Assembly: GCA_905182985.1 (NCBI GenBank)
Contig: CAJJDN010000015.1
Location: 720,472-784,471, forward strand
DNA: 64,000 nucleotides
From: Paramecium sonneborni
Taxonomy: Eukaryota; Ciliophora; Oligohymenophorea; Peniculida; Parameciidae
Direction of reading: 5' to 3'
A model generated the notes under the pieces. That model was not told where the DNA came from, searched no databases, and saw only the letters and a list, made by a program, of their open reading frames with translations. Position 1 is the first letter of the stretch; each line of letters begins with the position of its first letter. Below are positions 50,784 to 60,856 of this stretch, in pieces. A program made the position numbers and the translations under genes.

Positions 50784-52240
50784 TCACTCATCACTAATCA
50801 ATTCTATTATATCCTATATATTCATCTAATTTGATATGAAAACATGTTTGAATGCTTATTAATCAAAATAAGAATCATTTTCATCACTTATTACTTTTGA
50901 CAATCTAAAATTCTAAATTAATTCTTAATATATTGGCTTCACTGTTGAATGGTTCTCCATAAATTACTCACAAAGTATCCTATTTATATTTATAAATTCT
51001 CTATTTGTAATTCTCTGTTGTTTCTCAGGATCATAAAACTATTTTTAATTTGATTTTATTACATTCAATAAACTATCTATACTCTCCTTTAAAAAAGCTT
51101 TTTTATATACGAAAACTCTCATAAAGTGGCAAAATTATTTATATGACACCTTTTCTTCATTATTCTAAGGACTCAAATCAAAACTTAATAATAATCTATC
51201 ACCTATTATTGGTTTCTAAAATATTTTGAAGCTTGTTTTTAATGATTTCATTGTCATTCCTTTAGTTTTGTAGAGATGCCAAAATTAATTTATTTTAGGA
51301 CTGCTCTATCAATAGAAATGTTTTACTCAAATTTTAAAAATTTAATTGGTTATGGTAATTCTGTTATTTAGGAAGTATTTTCTTAAGTTTGAAATTAAAT
51401 CATAGATCTTTTTAATGATTCTACGCTATTATTAACTTGGTTTTTTTAAAAAGTAAATTTAGGAATCAATTCACATTTTGAGCATAAAGGTGCATCCTAA
51501 CCTACTGATTATCTAGTCCATCTATTTAAAATATATGATTATGATGGAAATTTTATTTAAAGTTGAGTTGTTGATCCTTCAACTAGATACTTTTGAATAT
51601 CTTATTTTAAAGAATCTTCCATAGCCTTCATTTTAATTAAAACCTCATTAGATTGTTCATTATCTAATTATAATTTAGCAATATAAATTGTCTCTAAACA
51701 ACTTGATGGCCCTTATGGTTTTCTTGCTTTTATTAAATGATTTGAAGTGTAATTACTTCTCTTCAGTTACAGACTAAATCCTTATATATCAATTAATACT
51801 TATTAACATTTAATTTCTTATGTAGTATATTTTTGTCCCATATACCTGTAGTTTTACCCAATTTATAAGTTCCTTCTAGATATTCAGCAACATTAATTTA
51901 TCCAGGAGGCTTTTAATATTTATAGTTCTTATAAGGTAAATTGAATAAATTGTAATATTCTGGAGGTCTTTCTGGTAAATCTGCTTATGTTTTAGGTCTA
52001 TCCTATAAAGTATGAAGAACTCTTTTTTCTATAGTTTAATTAGCACTATATTTTTTTAATGGACTAGTTAAAGATTTCCTAAACTTGCAATCTGAACTTG
52101 ATGGAAATCTTTATCTTGTTTTTAATATTCTTCTGAAATGATCATATTCCCCAGGCTAAATCAATGTCAAATCAATCTATTACTGTTTTACATTATCTTG
52201 TTGATTGTACAGTACTTGGAGTTTATACTATTGCAATCAT
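50784..52240 (-). CDS. PGEY/PPGQ-motif protein with EF-hand-like C-terminal part
   Basis: Model of 461 aa with introns of 19 nt (52197-52215), 29 nt and 23 nt. The N-terminal third has SHIPPO-like elements (LIQPGEYDHFRRI, ERPPEYYNLFNLPYKNY, KPPGQINVAEYLEGTYKLGK). A middle linker leads to a helical region with paired EF-hand-like helices (LLLSFDLSPQNNEEKVSYKQ, FYDPEKQQRITNREFININR) whose calcium loops are incomplete. Probably a ciliary or cytoskeletal microtubule-associated protein, by resemblance only. The start depends on the 19-nt intron and is less certain. Confidence 0.65.
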
Positions 52241-52303
52241 TCTTGTTAATAAATATTATTATCTCAACAAATTAACCTTTACATTATTTGTATAATTTTA
52301 ATT

Positions 52304-52543
52304 ATGAATATTGTTAAGGCAATAAGATAAGCTTTCTAATTTTCAAGAGTTAGATACTTTGTCTAATAGAGCGACCCTAGAATTAATGCTGATTTTGCTG
52401 ACTCAAAGCAGACCAAAATTCCTAATGTTTGTACTAACCCTGAAAAATTAAAAGAGGAAGGAACAAATTGCAAAGTTACAGTTCAAGGATAAGAAGTCTA
52501 AACTTCTGAAAAGTAAATTCTATGTTATTAACAATTAGATTGA
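52304..52543 (+). CDS. Small protein with mitochondrial-type N-terminus, 79 aa
   Basis: Intronless. MNIVKAIRQAFQFSRVRYFV is basic and amphipathic, like a mitochondrial targeting sequence; the rest (SDPRINADFADSKQTKIPNV, EEGTNCKVTVQGQEVQTSEK) has two spaced Cys. Divergent from the gene at 52240, 63 bp apart. Could be a small mitochondrial protein; not recognised. Confidence 0.55.
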
Positions 52544-53116
52544 GAATTAATGTGAAAGTGAAAAGTTGTAAAGAAATAAAAGGAATTATTGCATATATTT
52601 GATGCTTATTATATAAAGTCATTTAACATACCCTTTATATATATATATATCATAGTGAATATAAATATATTATTACACTAAGATTTCCATAAATATTATT
52701 AGTATTTGCAATATTGATTAGCAAATTTTCAATTGAATAACCTCATTCTAATTTTTTGCATTTTTCTTTATCCTATCTGCTCTCATCTGAATATTAAAAT
52801 AGTTTTTAAGATATTAAGAAAACTACATAAATTATCTAAACTTAATCTCTAGTAAGTTTGGACAGAGAATCTTATCAATAAAAGATATCTTAAAATTAAA
52901 GAGATTTTTCTTGCAATCTATTAAAAATTAACCTATTATTTATGCAGGAACATTATATAATCGATCCTTGGAATTAGTAATAGTTTCGAGAATTTCTATA
53001 AATATTAAGTGAAAACAATTATTAGGTGATGAACACAAGAATATATTGTATATGAGAATATTTTAGAATGAAAAATATTGAATGAACAAATTATTTGATT
53101 AATTTAAAATAAAAAA
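52544..53116. other. Intergenic region, nothing recognised
   Basis: 573 bp of AT-rich DNA including a short TA repeat near 52640. No gene or RNA structure seen. Confidence 0.5.
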
Positions 53117-55636
53117 ATGCAATAAAGTGGTTATGGGCCTAATTTAGGAGTTGTTGCCACCAAAAATACTAATATATCAACTTCCTAAAATTTGAAATAA
53201 ATTGCATAAAATAAAGAATAGACATAGTAAAAAAAATTAGTGTAGGATTAAGAATTATTTTTGATTGCATAATAGACAGATCGTCTAAGAAAAAGAATTT
53301 CTAACTTTTTTGTTTTACCAATAAAGCTTAAGAAAACCTAAAGTAATGTACAATACCTTATTTAGACTTTATGATTGAAGATATAGGATTTAAGGTGGAT
53401 TCCCTCTTCAAAAAATCTCATCTAAACTAAAGTAATGTTGATTATCTAAGTGATCATATTAAAAGATTAGGAGATAGAATTAATTAGGAAATGAAAAAAA
53501 AATAAGAGTAATATCATTCTAGCATAAAAATTGATAATTTTAGAAATTTTTTGTCCATTTAACAAGAGTTCTAAAATAATAAATAAGTAAATACTTAAAT
53601 TTAACTAATAAGGTGTATAATTCATTTTATAAGACTGAATTAAAGACAGTTATAAGATAAAAGGAAAAGTTATTAGATATTCTCACTTCTTCAAATAGAA
53701 CTGAAAAATTAGTGTCACATGAAATTTAACTAAATTAATATAAAGAAGTCATTTTGGAAAAATTGTTTATTGACAATCACTTAAAAACAGTATTGTTAAA
53801 TTTTGTCAAAAATAAAAATGATTTATCAATATATGAAAAACTTTTTAGAACTTTGGAGGTTTTTGAAACAACTCATAGTGTAGAAATGAAATTGTTAGCT
53901 GATTAATTTAAGAATGTTTCAAATACATTAAATTAATAATAAAAATGGTACACAATTTTAAATTTAAAAATAGTGAGAAAATTATTCGAAATACTGTTAC
54001 ATATTTAGAAAATGACATGCTTAAATAAATAGGCCATTTAGAGTTATTAAATTTAAATCGAAAATTTAAAGAATTTTATTTATCTTCATTACCTACTACT
54101 GAATTATATTAAATAGGGTAATTCTTTCCAAGTGGAATTCTATTTATGTTAATGAGATGTGGAAAACTTAATGAAGCACCAAAAATTCTATCCCAATTAA
54201 TATCAAGTGATTAAAGAATTACTTAGCAATTTCTAAGTTTTTTTGATTTAATAAAATTGGAAACTCTCAATTAAAATGATGTTGAAGAAAAATCAAGATA
54301 ATAATGTTGTGATATATTATTGCAATAATGTTATTGGCTATTATTAGATGTTAGTGATGCTTATGATATTTTTGAAACAACTCCTTTTCCAAAAGATAGA
54401 GACTTTTATATATGGTTAACTTTAAAAACTACTCATTGTTCTGATGATTTTATTATTTATGAAAAATCTGATCATGAATCTAAAAAAGCTTTTTTTCATT
54501 GGAAACTAATAGATCTACATGAAAATATTCCTTAATCTACAGCTAGTTTAAGAATTAATATTATATTATAAAGATATGATTACATTTTGAGTGAGTTATA
54601 TAAATATTAAAATTAATGTTTATCATAGGTTGAATATTTTATATTAGATACAGTTCTTACAGCATTAGATATGAAAACTTAAAATAATACTTAAGCTGAA
54701 AAATAAAAAAAATCTGTAATAGATAATCTTGTTAATTACACATAAAATAAGCATCCTCTTATTTCTTGTTTAATAATGAGTGTTTGTTCCTATAATATTG
54801 AAGCTATAGCTAATTTATTATAAAAAACTAATCATGTTTCATAAGTTTTAACTGATAAAAATGTTAGAGAAAATTTGGAAATTATTTTTGGAAAAGAAGA
54901 ACTTCTTAATATCACAAATGAAATGGTTAATATATTCTTTGAAAGAAATTTACATAATTATTTAAAAGAATTTTAATAACAATTAGAAAAATCATCAACT
55001 ATGAATTAAATTAATGATTGTCAAACAACCTTAATTTTAAAATTAGATGAAATTAGTTTCTATTTAAAGTAAATATTGAATTTTAATTCTGAAATTCTAA
55101 TTGAAACTGCTATTTATTTATATTTGGAAACACAATTTGTATTTATAATTAGTACTGTAATTATCAATTAATATTGTGTTATTAAATTAGGATCTTAAAT
55201 TGAAAAAAGATATTTATAAGCAAGAAATCTTGAGAATTTACATTCTAAAATTAAGAATTGTGCAAAAGATTCTCGATTATTTAAATATATTCCTAGATTT
55301 TCATTAATTGAAATATTTTAACAAGCATATTTGTCTATGAGATAAGAATAAATTAATTTAAATGATATCAATCAAATTCTATTAAAAATTAATATTAAAG
55401 AGTTAATAAAAAACTTAGTTGAAAATAAATAGGTTCATTTAATAAAAATGGTATTTTGGCAGATAATTTAATTGATTGAATAAAAAAAATGCCATGAAAA
55501 ATCTCAATTCATGTAAAATTATTAATAATTATAGAGAAATAATAAAAGATTTAAATTAAGCACTCTTAAAGTTCCCAGAAAGTCAGGGAATTAAGATTTG
55601 TAGAGAAGATGTATAATTTTCATAAATTATTGTTGA
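53117..55636 (+). CDS. Large helical protein, probable Nup93/Nic96-type nucleoporin
   Basis: 814 aa with introns at 53343-53365, 53587-53612 and 53948-53973. Almost entirely alpha-helical after a short Q/N-rich head. Two places match the Nup93/Nic96 solenoid: FPSGILFMLMRCGKLNEAPK (compare PvWamIYYCLRCGDLlAA) and RDFYIWLTLKTTHCSDD (compare EDYLWLKLNQVCFDDD), in the right order and spacing. Total length also agrees with Nup93 (about 820). Nup93 is a core scaffold of the nuclear pore inner ring. The N-terminal 250 residues are coiled coil, as in Nic96. The call rests on short matches by eye; another helical-solenoid or tethering protein is possible. Confidence 0.55.
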
Positions 55637-55788
55637 AATATTGAATTCTTATTCAAAAGTGCTAAAGATGTATTGAGCTCTAATCTTCTGTGATTGAATT
55701 AATTACGAATTAGTTTGTTTCATTTTAATTCTGCTAGATTTAGTTTATAATCTAATGTTAATTATTAAATTTATAATTATAATAAGGA

Positions 55789-56121
55789 ATGCTGTCAAAA
55801 AGGAAAGTTTCATCATAAAATTAAGAAGAATCATCTAATTCTATAGAATAATTATGCAATAAAATTCGTAAGGTAATAGTGAGTGAAGTTGGTGAAAAAT
55901 ATATACAAAATCATTCTGAAAAGGGGTTAAAGAAAAAAAGAACTAAACACAAAGCTAAGCGGTAGGATGAATAAGAAATTATGGAAATATAACTTAATGA
56001 TCAAGTAGAAGTAGAAGAATAACTATCTTCAATTAAAGCAATATCTGAGTCCTAATCATGGGTATTTGAAGAACTATTTGAGGAAATAGATAAGCCCAAT
56101 ACTCACTAAGACATTGAATGA
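55789..56121 (+). CDS. Hypothetical basic protein, 110 aa
   Basis: Open from MLSKRKVSSQNQEESSNS to HQDIE then TGA without an intron. It contains a lysine/arginine cluster (GLKKKRTKHKAKRQDEQ) like a nuclear localisation signal and an acidic C-terminus (WVFEELFEEIDK). It may be the first exon of a longer gene joined to the open frame at 56234-56573, but I could not place a convincing intron. Confidence 0.5.
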
Positions 56122-56233
56122 AGTTCTTTAATTAATTATGATTAAATATTTATTGTAATATAATTCATTTTCAAGAAGTTTGAATTTTACTTGAACTAAA
56201 TCAATTTATCTGTCTATTTTCATTATAGATGAT

Positions 56234-56573
56234 GAAAAAACAAAAAGGAATGATAAACTTTTGAAAATAATGATCTCATTAAAATCATATCACAACCGAA
56301 TTTCATATAAATTCAAATTATAATTCTAAAAAAAACTTTAAAAACCATCTATTGAAGGAAATGAATAATTATAAAACGAATTAAAAATGTATTTTTAAAA
56401 TAAATATTGTTCAAAAATTCAATCAAAGAGTTTATTAGTTTAGCTTCTCAATTAAGGATTCATTTTTTAAATATTAAATAATCTTTGGGTCTCTAATTAC
56501 TAAAATATGGATATAAATGATAATTTAATAGGCCTTTTGTAAAATTACATTGATTCTTATAAAGCTACCTGAA
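56234..56573 (+). CDS. Open coding-like segment, start unresolved
   Basis: Directly after a good acceptor (TTCATTATAG at 56224-56233 region) the frame reads DDEKTKRNDKLLKIMISLKS and EGNEQLQNELKMYFQNKY to QNYIDSYKAT then TGA, about 110 codons, all helical. This resembles a TFIIS-N/LW-type helical bundle in feel (LLVQLLNQGFIFQILNNLW), which I cannot confirm. Either the 3' exon of the gene at 55789 or a separate small gene. Confidence 0.4.
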
Positions 56574-56824
56574 ATAAATTATTATAACATCATAAATAAT
56601 GAATAATAAAATATTTGAAAATAACAATAATATATAATGTATTTTTTTAGTGACAGAATTTATTTATATAGACCAGGGAAAATATTTATATAAAGGATTT
56701 TAGTTTTATGATTTCTATATTTATATTAGGTTTAAATCAAAATATGCATAAAAGCTTTGTATATATATATGATTATTATTTTTTAATAAATAAATGATAT
56801 TAATTAAATTTCAAATAAAAATAT

Positions 56825-57068
56825 ATGTCAAGTGAAGAGGATGTATGTTTATGAAATTATTCATTTTAGAAAATGAAATAGTTGTAAGCCCTTCCAATTA
56901 GAAATTACTTGGATTAAACTGTGGTACCACTACTACTACAGGCAATGACTGAAGTAGCAAAAGTGAGGTTAGTTTTTCTAAATATAAAGACCTCCTAATC
57001 CAATTGAATTCATTGCAAACTTTTTGCTCTAGAATAATCCAGAAAAAGCATAAGCAAGATAATCATGA
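56825..57068 (+). CDS. DPY30: DPY30 (COMPASS/MLL complex dimerisation subunit)
   Basis: 64 aa; introns at 56843-56869 (27 nt) and 56968-56989 (22 nt). The core LQALPIRNYLDQTVVPLLLQ then AMTEVAKVRPPNPIEFIANF is almost the canonical Dpy-30 motif (LPTRAYLDQTVVPiLLqGL...RPPNPIEFLA). Dpy-30 forms a two-helix homodimer that docks Ash2L in SET1/MLL histone H3K4 methyltransferases; the same fold occurs in radial spoke and dynein regulatory proteins. Very small, essentially only the domain. The length and context cannot tell chromatin from ciliary use. Confidence 0.92.
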
Positions 57069-57757
57069 GTTTAAGCGAACTGAAACTAATTTTATATAAA
57101 CAAAATAAATATATACTAAGATTTATTATAAAACATTTTCTTCTAGAATTCTTTTGTTAGCATTATATCATACATTATTTTAAAATGTTTTAGTTATTAT
57201 AAATCAATTTATAATTGAATAATCTTATGTAAAAAATTATTACTTGGAAGTTAGATAAATTGAAATATAAAATAACATTAAATAAAATTTTTCAAGTTTT
57301 AAAACATAAATAATTTAATCAAAATTATTAATTTTTGAAAGACTTTCTGTAGCTGATCAAAATAAAATAAAAAATATTTTATAAATAATTTTATAAGAAT
57401 CCTTCAATAATTAAAATGATACTTTTCTTATCAATATTCATTTTAAAATAATCTCAAAAATTGAATAGAATAAGAAAAAAGATAAAAGGAAAAATTTAAC
57501 TTGAAATTTAAGTGATTATTAATGAGCATAAATAAAAACTTTACCTTCTTAATATTCAATATACACAAAAAAAATCAATATCATTCATTTAATTATCAAA
57601 AAATCTATTTAAGCAAAATTTTTCTTAAAAAAATAAATTACTCTACAAATTCTCTTAAAAAAATTTGGAGAGCCAAAAGTATAATAGAACAAAATCAATT
57701 TATGCTGATTATAAAATAATAAAAATTAATTGATAAATATCAATATATTAATATAAA
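57069..57757. other. Intergenic region, no gene assigned
   Basis: A 65-codon + strand frame at 57522-57719 is open even in the standard code (no TAA/TAG), but it is dominated by F/I/K/N/Y as expected of AT-rich noncoding DNA and continues without stop in the ciliate code. Not called as a gene. Confidence 0.45.
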
Positions 57758-58861
57758 TCAAATAATGATTAGAATGCCAATTAAAATCTGAACTTGGATT
57801 ATTAAAGTGCTACTTGATGTTTTTGTTGAATTATTGGGTTGGTTTTTTTAGCTATCTGTCGAATTATTGGGATTGGTTGTGGAATTAGCTTAAATTGTAG
57901 AATTATTTTAAGTTTCTGTAGATTGAGTTGAATTAGAAGAGTTATTTGTAGAATTATCAGGGTTATTTATAGAATTACTAGAATTATTTGTAGAATTACT
58001 AGAGTTGTTAGTATTAATATTAGTCATTCCTGAACATTTTTCACATTTTCCTTAACTTGTCCAATAATATGTACTAAGAGAAGAACCATAACAATTCTCT
58101 AATGAAGTGGCAGTCCTGGGATCAATATCTATACAAGTTTTATCATCAATTTAACCACACAATGTGAGAATGTATTCACTTTTATATAAAGATCGACACA
58201 ACCAATTTACAGTTGCTCCACATTTAGTTTCTTCTATGCAAATGTTATTAGTAAAATCAAATTTGCATTCATAATTTTAGCCACACTCTTGAATATCTAC
58301 TAAAATACTGCAATCATATCTTGGGATTATAATGCATTTGCCATCTCTCCATAAACAACGTTATGTAAAACTTGGATACTAATACGAACATAAGTGAGGA
58401 TCAGTGATATGATCACAATGATAATCTTCACAAATATCTTCATTCCTTTAGGTACATTTACCACTTATAAAGCATTTTTATCCTCTATAATTTGAACATG
58501 AAGAGAATTCCTCACATTCATTTGTGTTTTTATTGATATAACAGTCTAAGTCATATGGACAATCTTCCTGTGCAGCATCTGCACATGTGGAATTTTTATT
58601 AATACATCCATTTCCATCCCAAACACATTTTAGTGAAGTTTATCCAGGTGTGCACTTATCTTCTTCTATGTCTTAACAAACTTCTGAATAATCTTAACAT
58701 TTTTCATCCATCCATATGCATCCGCTTTTGAAACTCCTACCATATCTCAGACAATCATACAGATTCAAATATACTCTACAAGGACATGTTTCTCTTAAGT
58801 CTATCACTATACATTTTATTCTCATAACAGCTATTAATAGCAAGAAGATGAAATTTATCAT
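57758..58861 (-). CDS. Cysteine-rich GPI-anchored surface protein with Asn-rich stalk
   Basis: 367 aa, intronless. Signal peptide MINFIFLLLIAVMRIKCIVI. Ectodomain with about 40 Cys in modules such as CVWDGNGCINKNSTC, CPYDLDCYINKNTNEC, CLWRDGKCIIIPRYDC and CGATVNWLCRSLY, similar in style to Paramecium surface antigens and other ciliate Cys-repeat proteins. Residues about 280-340 form a low-complexity stalk of NNSSNST-type repeats carrying many N-glycosylation sequons. It ends in a hydrophobic tail (TLIIQVQILIGILIII) with no cytoplasmic part, the pattern of a GPI signal. The lack of introns is also usual for such antigens. Confidence 0.85.
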
Positions 58862-58997
58862 AATTTTATTTTTGAAATTAGAAAATTTATTGATTTGAAT
58901 AAAAGTAAAAAAATATTCTACCTTATTTACAATTTTTTAATTTTGACTTTCTGTTAATATTTTTTTAATTTTTTTATGTTTGTTACAAAAAATATAA

Positions 58998-59213
58998 GTT
59001 AATGTGTGGTAGTGAATATCCTTTGGTAGGTAGTGTAGCAACCCCAAATAAATTGTACCTATTAGGTAGGTGGCTTTTGTTCTAACTTGGCCATTTTTAG
59101 TTCTATCACTTTAAGTAGAAAGGGGGCTGTAGTTGATGTTGGTATGGTAACACTTTAACCTAGTAGTTTAGGGTGATCTTGTCCAAAATTAATAAATAAT
59201 GATTATTAATTTT
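58998..59213 (+). ncRNA. Candidate telomerase RNA
   Basis: A GC-richer island of about 180 bp in AT-rich intergenic DNA, with no protein frame. At 59039-59048 it contains CAACCCCAAA, the template expected for G4T2/G3T3 telomere repeats (Tetrahymena uses CAACCCCAA). Flanking arms 58998-59007 (GTTAATGTGT) and 59150-59159 (ACACTTTAAC) pair with one mismatch, like telomerase helix I; the template lies about 41 nt in, close to its place in Tetrahymena (43). Local hairpins follow the template (59056-59068; TGGC/GCCA at 59071-59093; TTCTA/TAGAA at 59101-59120). A perfect 11-bp stem at 59185-59195/59203-59213 with a 7-nt loop, then T residues, may be stem IV with the terminator. Exact ends are not known. 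Confidence 0.75.
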
Positions 59214-59263
59214 TAATTATAAGTTTTGATTAATCATAGTATTAAATTTACAATTTTATTAAG

Positions 59264-59664
59264 ATGCCTTATGACAATTATTGGAATAGTAGTTAAAATA
59301 GGAATGACCTCAAAAGGAAATATTTTGATTTGAAAATATTAAAATTAAATGGATAGAGTATATTATCATCAATTTTAGAAAATATTTTTATTAAAAAATT
59401 TCAGAATAACTATGAAATTAAATCTAAAATGATAAAATTTCAAAAAGACTGGAAATTGCTAACTTATTTAATTAAAGTAAACTAATAATGTGATGACATA
59501 GAGAACTTTAATAATAATTAAAGTATATATTAAGTTATAAAATGTAGTTGGATGATGATTTTAATAGTTATAGTAATTGTAAGAAAAAGAAATAAGAATT
59601 TAATCTCTATGATTATAGGCATTAATTTGTGGAGACGAAATAGAAATTTAAAAAGTTAAATTGA
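59264..59664 (+). CDS. Hypothetical protein, 116 aa
   Basis: Three exons with two 25-nt introns (59477-59501, 59523-59547); the middle exon is only 21 nt and all phases agree. The N-terminus MPYDNYWNSSQNRNDLKRKY is followed by helical K/N/L-rich sequence and a basic, aromatic tail (KKKKQEFNLYDYRHQFVETK). Not recognised. It starts about 50 bp downstream of the candidate telomerase RNA. Confidence 0.6.
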
Positions 59665-59898
59665 TTAAATAGAGATATTTTAGGAAAAATTATTATGTTA
59701 GAAGCAAAAATTAAAGCTGTAAAAAAAAAAGAGTATGTGACAAAAACTTCCACTAAAAGCTAGATTCATGTGTTTATGATTTTTATAATAATACTAAAAT
59801 ATTTTGAGGATTTGGCATACATAAAATAATAATAATTAAACATAAAAGCATTTAGTAGAAATATAATATTTAAAATTAACGAATTGCAGTTATTATTA

Positions 59899-60830
59899 AT
59901 GGATTTTGGATAAAGTGAAGAGAGATATTAAAAGTTAGAAAAGATAGGAGAAGGAACTTATGGATTAGTTTATAAGGCTAGAGATAATTAAACAGGGGAA
60001 ATAGTAGCATTAAAGAAAATAAGAATGGATCATGAAGATGAAGGAGTTCCATCAACTGCCATAAGAGAGATTTCATTATTGAAAGAAGTAAAAGGCAGTT
60101 TAATAATATATAGGTTTAACATCCAAATATAGTACCATTGAAAGATGTAGTATATGATGAGTCAAGATTATATTTAATTTTTGACTTTGTTGATTTAGAC
60201 TTAAAAAAATATATGGAAAGTGTACCTTAGTTAGATAGAGTATAAGTGAAGAGATTTATTCACTAAATGTTATAAGCTTTGAATTATTGTCATTAAAATA
60301 GAGTTATTCATAGAGATTTAAAGCCTTAGAATATTTTGGTAGATATAAAACAATAAAATACATAAATTGCAGATTTTGGATTGGCAAGAGCATTTGGTTT
60401 ACCATTAAAAACATATACTCATGAAGTTATAACATTATGGTATAGAGCACCAGAGATATTACTTGGATAGAAATAATATTCAACTCCAGTAGATGTATGG
60501 TCTTTAGGTTGTATATTTGCAGAAATGGCTTAGAAAAGACCATTATTTTGTGGAGATTCAGAAATAGATTAGTTATTTAAAATATTTAAGATAATGGGAA
60601 CTCCTAAAGAATCTACTTGGCCAGGAGTTAGTACTTTACCTGATTTTAAAAGTACTTTTCCTAGATGGCCTACTCCTACTAATCCTGCAACAACATTAGG
60701 AAGAGATATTACTAATTTATGTCCATTAGGATTAGATTTACTTTCAAAAATGATTGTTTATGATCCTTATGCAAGAATTACAGCAGAAGAAGCTTTAAAA
60801 CATTCTTATTTTGATGATTTAAATAACTGA
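59899..60830 (+). CDS. Cyclin-dependent kinase (CDK1/2-like, PSTAIRE)
   Basis: 301 aa, one 26-nt intron at 60088-60113 splitting LLKE from VQHPNIV. Textbook [23 protein letters not shown] with inhibitory-site Thr/Tyr, VALKKIR lysine, exact PSTAIRE cyclin-binding helix ([16 protein letters not shown]), [32 protein letters not shown] with the activating T-loop Thr, [10 protein letters not shown] and SLGCIFAEM. The N-terminal [19 protein letters not shown] fits family length. It should drive the cell cycle with a cyclin partner. Confidence 0.96.
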
Positions 60831-60856
60831 TATCAATTTTAATTATAAATATATTA

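Noticed and set aside
57522..57719. 65-codon gene without any TAA/TAG
   Set aside because: Composition is that of AT-rich noncoding sequence, it continues open in the ciliate code, and nothing in it resembles a protein domain.
59039..59048. Internal telomeric repeat
   Set aside because: Only about one and a half repeat units are present, not a tandem array, so it is not an interstitial telomere or chromosome end.
59005..59180. tRNA, 5S rRNA or snRNA in the GC-richer block
   Set aside because: No cloverleaf with TTC-loop or anticodon arm, no Sm site in the right place, and no 5S internal-control-region-like sequence was seen; the CAACCCCAAA element and long-range helix suit telomerase RNA better.
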